A stretch of DNA of 64,000 bases from positions 220,051-284,050 of the IMG/VR virus record IMGVR_UViG_3300027541_000009; one strand, 5' to 3'. The notes under the pieces were generated by a model. That model saw only the letters and a program-made list of their open reading frames with translations. It searched no databases and was not told the origin of the DNA. The DNA comes from a virus. The position numbers and the translations under genes are program-made. This document shows, in pieces, positions 1 through 6,504 of this stretch; the stretch's first letter is position 1; every line of letters begins with the position of its first letter.

Positions 1-42
1 GTTGCGTAAAGTAACTAAACCACTTGGAATGGATGAGTGTTG

Positions 43-234
43 ATGTATACAATCAAACTTCTTGCACCCGCTGCTTTAATGTTATGTGCCGAAAGTGCAT
101 TATCTAATCAAGGATATTGTGCTCTTGACCAACCCAAACCATCTGTGGTAAGATACTACGAAGCTGGTAAGTCCTGTTATGTTGAAGGGACTTTTTACAC
201 TAAATGCGAGGACCGATTAAATGGCACTAAGTAA
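43..234 (+). CDS. Small exported Cys-containing protein
   Basis: About 63 residues from ATG 43 (an in-frame GTG at 37 gives two more). The N terminus MYTIKLLAPAALMLC is a short basic/hydrophobic stretch typical of a signal peptide or membrane anchor. It is followed by a polar tail with several cysteines, which suggests disulfides outside the cytoplasm. The 3' end overlaps the next gene by 14 nt, so the two are translationally coupled. The family is not recognised. Fairly sure it is a gene, unsure of its role. Confidence 0.6.
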   Translation: MYTIKLLAPAALMLCAESALSNQGYCALDQPKPSVVRYYEAGKSCYVEGTFYTKCEDRLNGTK

Positions 235-445
235 ACAAACTTTAGATCATATCTTGGAAGCAGAATCACATCTTCGTGCTGCTATTCGTGTTGCATCTAC
301 ATCAGAAAAACCATTAGTTGTAAAACAACTGTCACAAGTTCTTCTTGATATGGAAAACTGCAAAAAAATCGAAGAACTGATGGATATGTTGGAAGATAGA
401 AAACCAGGAAGTCGTGGTAGTTTTGGTTCTTTCTTCAACGATTAA
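221..445 (+). CDS. Small helical hypothetical protein
   Basis: 74 residues, starting inside the preceding gene. Mostly helical and charged (KQTLDHILEAESHL..., MENCKKIEELMDMLEDRK), with a Gly/Ser/Phe C-terminal tail (SRGSFGSFFND). No domain is recognised. It resembles the small conserved hypothetical proteins of T4-like cyanophages. Cytoplasmic by composition. Confidence 0.65.
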   Translation: MALSKQTLDHILEAESHLRAAIRVASTSEKPLVVKQLSQVLLDMENCKKIEELMDMLEDRKPGSRGSFGSFFND

Positions 446-538
446 GAACTGTTAAACAATCCCAAAGAGAATATTAAGAAACCACACAACCCCCTTAAAT
501 AGTGTTAGGATATGGACATAATCACGGGAGCAAAACTT

Positions 539-703
539 ATGACTCTTCCTTCAAAGGGAAATAAAAAACTTACAGACGAAGAGTTTAATGAAATGACTGC
601 ACTTAAAAATGTAATCAATCAACGCCCTGCTGCTGTAGTTCCTGAGAAGATGGAGCAATTTACTGAGTATCTTGTGCGAAGTTTGAGAGAAAAGGGTGGT
701 TGA
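539..703 (+). CDS. Small conserved cyanophage-type hypothetical protein
   Basis: 54 residues. I chose ATG 539 over in-frame ATG 512 because a GGAG motif (526-529) lies 9 nt before it. The protein begins MTLPSKGNKKLTDEEF and ends in the basic LVRSLREKGG. A weak late-promoter-like CTTAAATA lies at 494-501. No domain is recognised. It is followed at once by a hairpin and the methylase promoter. Confidence 0.65.
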   Translation: MTLPSKGNKKLTDEEFNEMTALKNVINQRPAAVVPEKMEQFTEYLVRSLREKGG

Positions 704-712
704 GTTTCTGGG

Positions 713-731
713 GGGTTGACAACCCTCTTTT
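713..731 (+). terminator. Short Rho-independent-type terminator
   Basis: Stem GGGTT (713-717) and AACCC (721-725) with a GAC loop, followed by TCTTTTTT. It ends the 539-703 transcript and contains the -35 box of the next promoter. Confidence 0.5.
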
Positions 732-743
732 TTATGCTATACT
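716..743 (+). promoter_or_regulatory. Sigma70-like promoter of the Dam-like methylase
   Basis: TTGACA (716-721), a 16-nt spacer, then TATACT (738-743). The predicted start point is about 750, the A of the methylase ATG, so the mRNA would be leaderless or nearly so. The -35 box lies inside the terminator hairpin. Confidence 0.6.
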
Positions 744-749
744 TATCCA

Positions 750-1601
750 ATGAACAAAACTTTTCTTAAATGGGCTGGCAATAAAACAAGAGTTCTGCCC
801 CATCTTATTCCCCATATTGGTTATCCAAAGCGTTATTGTGAACCCTTTGGTGGTAGTCTTGCTGTTGCTTTGAATACACCAGCACAGCAATATATCCTCA
901 ACGATGTGAATAAGGATTTGGTAGCAATCTATCAGAATTTGGTAAATCCAAATGATGATAGTTTCATTCAATACTGCGAAGAACTATTCACGCCAGAGAA
1001 TAATACAAGAGAAGTATATTTGGAGTTGCGAGAGCACTTCAATCAAGCAACAGATACTACAGAGAGAGCAAGGTTATTCATTTATTTGAATAAGCACTGT
1101 TTTAATGGACTATCAAGATATAATAGCAAAGGAATGTTTAATGTTCCTTATGGTAGAGAAGTTGTAAATAAGGATACTGGGGAGAAAGAAATACAAAGTG
1201 CTTACTTTCCCAGAGAGGAAATGATGAACTTCAGGATGTATTTCTTATCCAAACAATTGGTGAGGTTCACATCACTTTCTTTTGAAGATTCATCTCTGTA
1301 TGAGGATTTGGAAGCAGGTGATGTTGTCTACTTTGACCCACCGTATGTTCCTGCATCAAATACTGCAAATTTCACAAGTTATGCGACTGATGGATTTACT
1401 TCTGACCAACAAGTTCAGTTAGCACAACTTGCAGAATCTCTTTCATCTAAAGGTATCAAAGTGATTGTATCAAATCACGATGTTCCTATTACAAGAGAAC
1501 TCTACAAAAATGCTACAATCTATCAAATTCAAGTAACTAGAACGATTGCTGCAAAAGGCGGCAGTAGGAAAAAAGCAAGTGAACTCATAGCAGTTTACTA
1601 A
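750..1601 (+). CDS. dam: DNA adenine methylase, D12 class (Dam-like)
   Basis: 283 residues, the usual size for Dam/DpnM-type N6-adenine methyltransferases. Visible motifs in family order are KWAGNK near residue 7 (AdoMet binding), CEPFGGS near residue 30 (motif I), and the catalytic DPPY at about 196-199 (motif IV). The C-terminal part with KVIVSNHD is also typical. Enzymes of this class usually methylate A in GATC, so that target is an inference here. It is driven by its own sigma70-like promoter with almost no leader. A copy of the 14-member repeat, itself carrying GATC, begins at the stop codon. Likely roles are protecting phage DNA from GATC-cutting nucleases (a MutH/Sau3AI-like one is encoded at 15036) or regulation through GATC methylation. 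Confidence 0.93.
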   Translation: MNKTFLKWAGNKTRVLPHLIPHIGYPKRYCEPFGGSLAVALNTPAQQYILNDVNKDLVAIYQNLVNPNDDSFIQYCEELFTPENNTREVYLELREHFNQATDTTERARLFIYLNKHCFNGLSRYNSKGMFNVPYGREVVNKDTGEKEIQSAYFPREEMMNFRMYFLSKQLVRFTSLSFEDSSLYEDLEAGDVVYFDPPYVPASNTANFTSYATDGFTSDQQVQLAQLAESLSSKGIKVIVSNHDVPITRELYKNATIYQIQVTRTIAAKGGSRKKASELIAVY

Positions 1602-1636
1602 CTTGGATCCTCTAAAGTGTACCTATAATGTAAGCA
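1601..1636 (+). promoter_or_regulatory. 14-copy promoter-like repeat, copy 1
   Basis: ACTTGGATCCTC then TAAAGTGTACC then TATAAT (1624-1629). The usual ATG is replaced by GTA, and the gene starts at ATG 1648. This places a transcript starting about 7 nt after the hexamer 10-12 nt before the gene. Confidence 0.75.
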
Positions 1637-1647
1637 ACAAACTTGAA

Positions 1648-2061
1648 ATGTCCACCCGAGCACGAATCGGTCTTGAACTTAAGAATGGTTCTATTCTCTC
1701 TGTGTATCACCACTGGGATGGTTATCCTGAATGGTTGGGTCGTATCCTGAACACTCATTACAACACTCGTCAGAAAGTTGCTGACTTGATTGATGGTGGT
1801 GATATGTCTTGCTGCTGGACTGATGACCGCTGGAATGATAGTGCAGTGAAGGGTGTTTATGGACCCAACTATTATTCTTATCGTAACGATGATTGTCCTC
1901 CTCGTCTTGATGCTGATTTGTGTGAGTATCTTCTGCCTGCTAATGGTGAAGAGTATGCCTATGTCTTCCGCAACGGTGAATGGGTGTGCTACAATATGAA
2001 TTGTTATGAACAAAAACTTCCTGAAGTGATTGAAATCCCCTCTGCTGCGCTTGCTGTTTAA
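1648..2061 (+). CDS. Conserved cyanophage-type hypothetical protein
   Basis: 137 residues from ATG 1648 (MSTRARIGLEL). The reading frame runs open back through the repeat, but that extension is not taken as coding. It is rich in Trp, Tyr and Cys (HHWDGYPEWLG, CCWTDDRWND), suggesting a compact globular fold. No catalytic motif is recognised. It sits directly behind repeat copy 1, so is probably under that promoter. Confidence 0.8.
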   Translation: MSTRARIGLELKNGSILSVYHHWDGYPEWLGRILNTHYNTRQKVADLIDGGDMSCCWTDDRWNDSAVKGVYGPNYYSYRNDDCPPRLDADLCEYLLPANGEEYAYVFRNGEWVCYNMNCYEQKLPEVIEIPSAALAV

Positions 2062-2078
2062 TTCTTAGGTAAATTATT

Positions 2079-2486
2079 ATGAAACAACAAAACGGATTTA
2101 TTGACCCTGCTGTTGCTGCTATTGCTGTCGGTGTGGTTGTGATTGGTGGTCTCATCTTTATTGGTGGTCCACAATATAATGTGTGGCAGCAATCTCTTGC
2201 TGGTAAAGCAGAGTTGCAAAAAGCAGAATACACTCGTCAGGTAGCAGTTCTTGAAGCACAAGCAAAGAAAGATAGTGCTCAACAACTTGCTGATGCTGAA
2301 ATCATCCGTGCTACTGGTGTTGCTAAGGCAAACCAAATCATTGGTGATAGTCTGAAGGACAACCGTGAGTATCTTCAGTATCTTTACATTACTGGTCTTG
2401 AAGAAGGATCTAACAAAGGTAATGTGACCATCTATGTTCCCACCGAAGGTGGTATGCCTGTTCCTACTCTTCAAATGAGCAAATGA
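2079..2486 (+). CDS. Membrane-anchored coiled-coil protein, band-7/prohibitin-like
   Basis: 135 residues. A transmembrane helix at about 9-29 (AVAAIAVGVVVIGGLIFIGG) is followed by a long Ala/Gln/Lys helix at about 40-85 with AEIIRATGVAKANQII. That pattern is typical of the C-terminal helical part of SPFH/band-7 proteins, but the SPFH core is absent. Probably an inner-membrane protein with a coiled coil. It heads a run of overlapping tiny genes, and its stop overlaps the next ATG (ATGA). The function in infection is unknown. Confidence 0.75.
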   Translation: MKQQNGFIDPAVAAIAVGVVVIGGLIFIGGPQYNVWQQSLAGKAELQKAEYTRQVAVLEAQAKKDSAQQLADAEIIRATGVAKANQIIGDSLKDNREYLQYLYITGLEEGSNKGNVTIYVPTEGGMPVPTLQMSK

Positions 2487-2641
2487 ACAAAAAGTACATT
2501 GTTGTTGGATTGATTGGTTTTGCAGTTATTCTTGGTTGGAATGTCTTTCTAATCCAGCGTGATGACAAAATGTATGATGCTTACTATCGCTCTAAGGCAA
2601 TAGAGAATCTCAAGAAACCACCCTCTATAGAAATCAGATGA
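2483..2641 (+). CDS. Single-pass membrane microprotein
   Basis: 52 residues. One transmembrane helix at about 5-25 (IVVGLIGFAVILGWNVFLI) is followed by a polar tail with Tyr and Pro. The start overlaps the previous stop as ATGA, and the 3' end overlaps the next start. No family is recognised. Confidence 0.65.
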   Translation: MNKKYIVVGLIGFAVILGWNVFLIQRDDKMYDAYYRSKAIENLKKPPSIEIR

Positions 2642-2763
2642 GTATTGTACTCGGTGTAGCAATCTACGCAGCACTGGTTGCATTTGTATCCTCCATTATG
2701 CTATATTACTTAAAGGTAATGTATTCACGCGAAGAAGCAAAACTTAAGGAGAAATCCAAATGA
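2638..2763 (+). CDS. Single-pass membrane microprotein
   Basis: 41 residues. A hydrophobic helix (IVLGVAIYAALVAFVSSIML) is followed by a basic tail (YSREEAKLKEKSK), so the tail is probably cytoplasmic. It overlaps the genes on both sides by 4 nt, evidence that this short frame is translated. Confidence 0.6.
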   Translation: MSIVLGVAIYAALVAFVSSIMLYYLKVMYSREEAKLKEKSK

Positions 2764-2897
2764 TCCCCAAACGACTCCGTGACCTTATTAAACAAGCAGA
2801 AATGGACAAAGTAGCAGAAGAGTTCTGGAAAGAAGTTGAGCGTGAAGCAGCGAAACTTGAGGTAACTGTTGACTACTATCTCGCTGAGTTTTACTAA
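2760..2897 (+). CDS. Small amphipathic helical protein
   Basis: 45 residues (MIPKRLRDLIKQAEM...), highly charged with no hydrophobic segment. Its start overlaps the upstream stop as ATGA, and its TAA shares its last base with the next ATG. Probably translated by re-initiation. No family is recognised. Confidence 0.6.
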   Translation: MIPKRLRDLIKQAEMDKVAEEFWKEVEREAAKLEVTVDYYLAEFY

Positions 2898-2989
2898 TGA
2901 CTTTTATTCTTGGTATGGGAATCGGTATTCTTTTGACTGTAGGAGTTTCTTTTATAGTTGCTTCCGACATTGACAATAACGACAACTAA
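2897..2989 (+). CDS. 30-residue membrane microprotein
   Basis: MTFILGMGIGILLTVGVSF is an almost uninterrupted transmembrane helix, followed by the acidic tail DIDNNDN. It begins on the last base of the upstream stop. Very short, so less certain than its neighbours, but the tight packing supports it. Confidence 0.5.
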   Translation: MTFILGMGIGILLTVGVSFIVASDIDNNDN

Positions 2990-3021
2990 TCTTAAACTTA
3001 AGAGGTAATTTACAAAGACAA

Positions 3022-3264
3022 ATGGCACAAAAGTTTCTTTACATCGTTGACCACTACATTCCTTTTCCGTCCAGTGAATACGGTGGACTTTGGAATGTGA
3101 TTGCGGAAAACGACAATGAATGTTTTGATTTGATTTCTGCAGAAGATTCTGACAATTTTTATGAGCAACACTATACTACTCTTCGTGAAAATGTGTTAAG
3201 CGCGAGGACTTATGCGCTTGCTGAGGATGTAGAATCTGCAGTAGTTGAATCTTTTACAACCTGA
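3022..3264 (+). CDS. Hypothetical acidic protein
   Basis: 80 residues (MAQKFLYIVDHYIPFPSSEY...), aromatic and acidic, with no membrane segment. A purine-rich AAGAGG lies about 15 nt upstream. The stop overlaps the next ATG (TGATG). No recognised domain; a typical small early cyanophage gene. Confidence 0.7.
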   Translation: MAQKFLYIVDHYIPFPSSEYGGLWNVIAENDNECFDLISAEDSDNFYEQHYTTLRENVLSARTYALAEDVESAVVESFTT

Positions 3265-3431
3265 TGACTCACCACGTTACTCACACCAATAAAATGGTGT
3301 TTGATTTGAAGAAACAGTACCAAGAACGTATTGAACAACTGCAAAGTAAAATTGCAGAACAAGAACACGAAATCTCACAACTGCAGAAACAAATTGAGTA
3401 TATGTCGCGTGACAAGTTCTATGATTGCTGA
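3264..3431 (+). CDS. Small coiled-coil protein
   Basis: 55 residues. From about residue 14 to 47 it is a heptad-like Gln/Glu/Lys/Ile helix (QYQERIEQLQSKIAEQEHEI), probably a dimeric coiled coil. It starts on the last base of the upstream stop and overlaps the next gene by 11 nt. Confidence 0.6.
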   Translation: MTHHVTHTNKMVFDLKKQYQERIEQLQSKIAEQEHEISQLQKQIEYMSRDKFYDC

Positions 3432-3702
3432 GTTTCCGCATAAAGCACCCGAAAATTATTATTATGAGTTCGAAGAGTTCAAGCGTGGAGTTATTGCTAT
3501 ATGGTTGTATTGCAATCGTAAGTTTGATTACAATAATGGTGCTCCCACAAGGACAATCTGGGGATTCTACAAATCCAAGACCAGAGAATACTTTGCCCCA
3601 ATCAATAGTAAGACAGTTGGTGCTCGTGTAAATATCAACGACACGCGAAACTATTCAGCAATGCCTATCAAGCAGTCTCCATTGGATGCGTTCTTTGTAT
3701 GA
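3421..3702 (+). CDS. Conserved cyanophage-type hypothetical protein
   Basis: 93 residues from ATG 3421 (MIAEFPHKAPENYYYEFEEF). The upstream extension of this frame lies inside the previous gene and is not used. It is rich in Tyr, Phe and Arg (IWGFYKSKTREYF). The product overlaps the next gene by 4 nt (ATGA). I recognise this kind of protein from T4-like cyanophages, but no function is known to me. Confidence 0.75.
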   Translation: MIAEFPHKAPENYYYEFEEFKRGVIAIWLYCNRKFDYNNGAPTRTIWGFYKSKTREYFAPINSKTVGARVNINDTRNYSAMPIKQSPLDAFFV

Positions 3703-3962
3703 CATACAAACCACAAGTCAATGATTATGTTGAATGGACAAAAGGTGTTGAAGGTTGGGTTTATTTTAGGGATGACGAATATGTTACGATTGAGTATGTT
3801 GTTCGTCCTAAAGACCAAGTAAACTATCACGCCTGCCCCATTCACGCAAATGAAAGATTGCTTGTTGTTTGTTATAAAGAAGATTGGAAACATTTAAAGT
3901 ATGTTAAATCAAGAAAATCAAGATATGAAGAAGAACAGAACTGTCTGGCGATTGCTTGCTAA
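3699..3962 (+). CDS. Conserved cyanophage-type hypothetical protein
   Basis: 87 residues. It begins MTYKPQVNDYVEWTKGVEGW, a compact beta-rich pattern resembling an SH3/KOW-like barrel (an inference from the pattern only). It contains His/Cys residues and overlaps both the previous gene and the following frame. It reads as one operon with 3421-4191. Confidence 0.7.
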   Translation: MTYKPQVNDYVEWTKGVEGWVYFRDDEYVTIEYVVRPKDQVNYHACPIHANERLLVVCYKEDWKHLKYVKSRKSRYEEEQNCLAIAC

Positions 3963-4191
3963 GGCACTTGGAGAAAAAGCAAGTAAATGTGATAAAGAAG
4001 CGGATAAGGTAGCACTTATCCGCCTTTTGATGTTTTTGAGCATTTTTATTACCAACTGCTTCATTATCGCTAATGCAATTCGACATTGGAATGATGAGAC
4101 TAAGATAGAAGTATTTGTTGAAACTTCTAGTATGCCAGAATATCAAACTCCACCTATGAGAGTTGCAAATAAACCCCTTGAGTTTGAGTAA
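3925..4191 (+). CDS. Membrane protein, cyanophage-conserved type
   Basis: 88 residues from ATG 3925 (MKKNRTVWRLLAKALGEK); an in-frame ATG at 3901 adds 8 residues. A Lys-rich amphipathic N terminus is followed by a transmembrane helix at about 35-55 (RLLMFLSIFITNCFIIANAI), then an RHWNDETK segment and a Pro-rich tail. Probably inserted in the host inner membrane. It overlaps the 3' end of the previous gene. Confidence 0.75.
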   Translation: MKKNRTVWRLLAKALGEKASKCDKEADKVALIRLLMFLSIFITNCFIIANAIRHWNDETKIEVFVETSSMPEYQTPPMRVANKPLEFE

Positions 4192-4192
4192 C

Positions 4193-4200
4193 AATAAATA
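4193..4200 (+). promoter_or_regulatory. T4-type late promoter (AATAAATA)
   Basis: AATAAATA 21 nt before ATG 4221, the same spacing as the late boxes before gp25 and gp8. It suggests late expression of 4221-5115 although these genes lie in the early region. Confidence 0.6.
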
Positions 4201-4220
4201 ACTAAAAAGTTATTCATAAG

Positions 4221-4865
4221 ATGGACGCTCAAGACATTCGCAATCTTCAAGAAGCATATATGGAAGTTGTTGAAAACCAGCAACTTGATGAGATGCCATA
4301 TCAAGTAATGGGTTCTCCTGATGGAAAGAAAGAGAAGAAGATTGGTAAACCAGTAAAGAGTAGAAAGTATGCTGACGCAAGAGCAGCAGAACTTGAAGAT
4401 ACTCATAAAAAAACAGGTGGCAAATATCGTTCACAATATGTTGAGGATTATGACCTATACGACATCATTCTTTCGCACCTTCTTGATGAAGGATATGCTG
4501 ATACTGAACAAGCAGCAACGGCAATTATGGGGAATATGAGTGAAGAGTGGAGAGAGAGTATTATGATTGCTGAAGGAATGACTATGAAGGACTTCAAGGC
4601 AAATCGTCAGAAGAATAAGAGGAGATCTGCTTCTGCTGATGCTGAGAAGAGAGGTCATGTAGGTAAGGAATGGTATAACAGTGGTAGAAGATATTCTCCA
4701 GATGAAGCAAAGAGAAGTCGTGCAAATATGGATGATGAAGAAAGACGCACGAGACATCGTAGTGCTGTAGATCCTGATAATGAGGATGATAATAACTACT
4801 CTGCAGATAAGACGAAGAATCCTAAGAAACTTCGTAAGCAAAAAGCAATGGGAGAATTAGGATAA
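4221..4865 (+). CDS. Predicted internal head / capsid-associated protein
   Basis: 214 residues, very polar and basic in the C-terminal half (KNKRRSASADAEKRG, RSRANMDDEERRTRHR), with no hydrophobic core. The N terminus (MDAQDIRNLQEAYMEVVE) contains LQE followed by A, which fits the L/I-x-E cleavage site of the T4 prohead protease gp21. A late promoter lies 21 nt upstream. Codon use (AGA, AGT) is like the structural genes rather than the early neighbours. Together these suggest a protein packaged into the prohead. It could instead be a DNA-binding early protein. Confidence 0.65.
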   Translation: MDAQDIRNLQEAYMEVVENQQLDEMPYQVMGSPDGKKEKKIGKPVKSRKYADARAAELEDTHKKTGGKYRSQYVEDYDLYDIILSHLLDEGYADTEQAATAIMGNMSEEWRESIMIAEGMTMKDFKANRQKNKRRSASADAEKRGHVGKEWYNSGRRYSPDEAKRSRANMDDEERRTRHRSAVDPDNEDDNNYSADKTKNPKKLRKQKAMGELG

Positions 4866-4866
4866 A

Positions 4867-5115
4867 ATGCTAACATTTAGAGAGTTCTACGAAATCTGCG
4901 AAGCAAAAAGACCAGACACTCCACCTCAAGCAGTTCCTGGAACTTACAAGAGGAGTGATACTGGTGTGCAAACTTATACTCTTCAAAGATATGAAGGTCC
5001 AGAAGGGAAACCAACAAAGAAAGAAGTTAATAAGTTAATTGTAAAGCGTAGTGGCGGAAAAGAAGTAACAAAGAGACTGAAAAAGTTAGCAAAATCTGTT
5101 AAAAAAATTGATTGA
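4867..5115 (+). CDS. Small basic protein with capsid-targeting-like N terminus
   Basis: 82 residues starting 1 nt after the previous stop. The N terminus MLTFREFYEICE|A closely resembles the T4 internal protein IPIII targeting signal, which begins MKTYQEF, and ends in I-C-E, matching the gp21 protease consensus. The remainder is Lys-rich (KRSGGKEVTKRLKKLAKSVK), as expected for a DNA-associated internal head protein. Probably co-transcribed with 4221 from the late promoter. Confidence 0.65.
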   Translation: MLTFREFYEICEAKRPDTPPQAVPGTYKRSDTGVQTYTLQRYEGPEGKPTKKEVNKLIVKRSGGKEVTKRLKKLAKSVKKID

Positions 5116-5120
5116 TTTTT

Positions 5121-5156
5121 ACTTGGATCCTCTAAAGTGTACCTATAATGTAAGCA
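5121..5156 (+). promoter_or_regulatory. 14-copy promoter-like repeat, copy 2
   Basis: Same block, with TATAAT at 5144-5149 then GTAAGC; the gene ATG is at 5156. The predicted start point falls on this ATG, so translation may be leaderless or use the next ATG 12 nt on. Confidence 0.75.
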
Positions 5157-5302
5157 TGAAACAAATTATGGACTGCTTCGATGACATTCAAATTGAAGAA
5201 TCTAATGGATTTGATTTTATTGAAAAAGATCTAACTGAACTCATTGAAGAATCTAACGACTTCAATCTTAATGAGTATCTTAACTCCAACTATGATTACT
5301 GA
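5156..5302 (+). CDS. Small acidic hypothetical protein
   Basis: 48 residues, strongly acidic (DCFDDIQIEESNGFDF, LTELIEESNDFNLNEYL) with an internal repeated EESN-F pattern. It lies just behind repeat copy 2. Acidic miniproteins of this sort are often inhibitors or DNA mimics, but that is speculation. An 8-nt-loop-free palindrome CAGTTT/AAACTG follows at 5303-5316. Confidence 0.65.
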   Translation: MKQIMDCFDDIQIEESNGFDFIEKDLTELIEESNDFNLNEYLNSNYDY

Positions 5303-5362
5303 CAGTTTCTAAACTGTCCACCAAATCACCCACACAGAACACTTTTCCTTTATTATTCTCAA

Positions 5363-5563
5363 ATGACTGAACACATCCCCAACGTGCTCCCTCACATTCA
5401 AGAACTGAAAGATGCTTGGCGTCGTCAAGATTTTATCTTTACTAAGCAGCAACAAGAAGAATATGATTTGCTTCTTGCTACTCGCCGCGAACGTGTAAAG
5501 CAATTCTATACTGAAGGACGAGTATTCAAGGGTTCATATAAAGCAAAGGAAGTAGAGTTCTAA
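5363..5563 (+). CDS. Conserved small helical protein
   Basis: 66 residues (MTEHIPNVLPHIQELKDAWR...). Predicted helical, rich in Gln, Arg and Glu with aromatic residues. It is of a type I recognise in cyanophages. No domain is assigned. The following late-type promoter overlaps its stop codon. Confidence 0.7.
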   Translation: MTEHIPNVLPHIQELKDAWRRQDFIFTKQQQEEYDLLLATRRERVKQFYTEGRVFKGSYKAKEVEF

Positions 5564-5566
5564 ATA
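5559..5566 (+). promoter_or_regulatory. Late-promoter-like box (TCTAAATA)
   Basis: One mismatch to TATAAATA, 24 nt before ATG 5591. It fits late expression of the predicted internal head protein. Confidence 0.45.
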
Positions 5567-5590
5567 CTAAAAAGTAGTGTTTAGATAACA

Positions 5591-6199
5591 ATGAAAACCT
5601 TTCAGGAGTTTATGTCTATTTGCGAAGAAGTTGATGACAAGTCAAAAGCACTTGGATTCCAAGCAACAATCAGAAAAGCAAGACCTGGCGGTCGTATTGG
5701 TGCTGAACGCAAAAAGACAACTCCTGAAAAACGCCGTATGAAAGCAGTTGGCGGTGGTAAAATGGAACCAGCAAAAGAATACAAACCACGCAAGGATATT
5801 GGAAAACCAAAGGGTTCACAAATTCAACAACCAGAACAAGAGCGTGGATCTGCTAGAGAAAGACAACTGGCAGCAGCAAAAGAGGAAAGAAGAAAAGCAG
5901 CACAGGCAAGAATTGCTGCTAAGAAAGGTGGAGAATCACCAGCACCAGCAGCAGAAAAACCAAAAGCAAAAGAAGTAGTAAAAGCAGCAACTAAACTTCT
6001 TTCTAAGAAGAAAGCAACAGCAGAACCCGCTCCTGGATACAAACCACAAAAAGCATCTGGTCTAAGCAGACAAGAAAGATTGCATGTTACAAGAAAGGGA
6101 GAACAGAAACTCCGCGATCTTGTAATTGCAGGAGAAAGAGAAAGAGGTAAAAACATTAAGAGTGAGAAAGACCTCCAACACCGATACACTTCTCGCTGA
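5591..6199 (+). CDS. Predicted internal head protein with capsid-targeting signal
   Basis: 202 residues, extremely basic and rich in Lys, Ala, Arg, Gln and Pro (RKKTTPEKRRMKAVGGGK, KAAQARIAAKKGGES), low complexity and probably disordered. The N terminus MKTFQEFMSICE|E is nearly the T4 IPIII capsid-targeting signal (MKTYQEF...). It is followed by I-C-E, a fit to the gp21 L/I-x-E cleavage rule. Family knowledge: T4 internal proteins are packed with DNA and injected. Inferred role: a DNA-condensing or injected head protein. A histone-like early protein is the alternative. A late-type box lies 24 nt upstream. Confidence 0.7.
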   Translation: MKTFQEFMSICEEVDDKSKALGFQATIRKARPGGRIGAERKKTTPEKRRMKAVGGGKMEPAKEYKPRKDIGKPKGSQIQQPEQERGSARERQLAAAKEERRKAAQARIAAKKGGESPAPAAEKPKAKEVVKAATKLLSKKKATAEPAPGYKPQKASGLSRQERLHVTRKGEQKLRDLVIAGERERGKNIKSEKDLQHRYTSR

Positions 6200-6204
6200 T
6201 ACTT

Positions 6205-6240
6205 ACTTGGATCCTCTAAAGTGTCCCTATAGTATAAGCA
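6205..6240 (+). promoter_or_regulatory. 14-copy promoter-like repeat, copy 3 (variant)
   Basis: GTGTCCC replaces GTGTACC, and TATAGT (6228-6233) is followed by ATAAGC. The gene ATG is at 6259 and not in the repeat's frame, which shows the repeat is not coding. Confidence 0.75.
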
Positions 6241-6258
6241 CTCAAACGAAACAACATT

Positions 6259-6414
6259 ATGCTCTGGCAAGACCGCAACGGTAACTGGTTCAGCACTGTT
6301 TCTCCTATCGACATGAAAATTGAGCGAGCAATGATTGAAGCAAACGCTAACAAAGTCTGGGAAGAAAAAGAGCGTTCTGGTGATTGGTTGTTTGATGAAA
6401 TGTTTGGCGGTTGA
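6259..6414 (+). CDS. Small hypothetical protein
   Basis: 51 residues (MLWQDRNGNWFSTVSPIDMK...), polar, with several Trp and an acidic C terminus. It is placed between repeat copy 3 and a strong terminator, so it is probably a single-gene transcript. No family is recognised. Confidence 0.65.
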   Translation: MLWQDRNGNWFSTVSPIDMKIERAMIEANANKVWEEKERSGDWLFDEMFGG

Positions 6415-6427
6415 TTAACTGTCCGCC

Positions 6428-6458
6428 AGCACCCTTTCCAAGCGTCAGGAAGGGTGCT
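6428..6458 (+). terminator. Hairpin terminator ahead of the helicase gene
   Basis: AGCACCCTTTCC (6428-6439) pairs with GGAAGGGTGCT (6448-6458), one bulge, then ATAATGTCTTTT. The right arm runs into the -10 of the next promoter. Confidence 0.6.
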
Positions 6459-6463
6459 ATAAT
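6435..6463 (+). promoter_or_regulatory. Sigma70-like promoter of the helicase
   Basis: A perfect TATAAT at 6458-6463 with TTTCCA (6435-6440) 17 nt upstream. The promoter is embedded in the terminator hairpin, so termination and initiation may compete. The leader to ATG 6505 is about 35 nt. Confidence 0.5.
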
Positions 6464-6504
6464 GTCTTTTAGATACCAAACCACCTGAAACTCTGTAATT
6501 CGTA

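Noticed and set aside
1603-1647. N-terminal extension translated through the 14-copy repeat (LDPLKCTY...)
   Set aside because: The repeat is in frame with some genes only; in copies 3, 9 and 13 it is out of frame, and in copy 14 a stop follows it. It would also need a TTG start.
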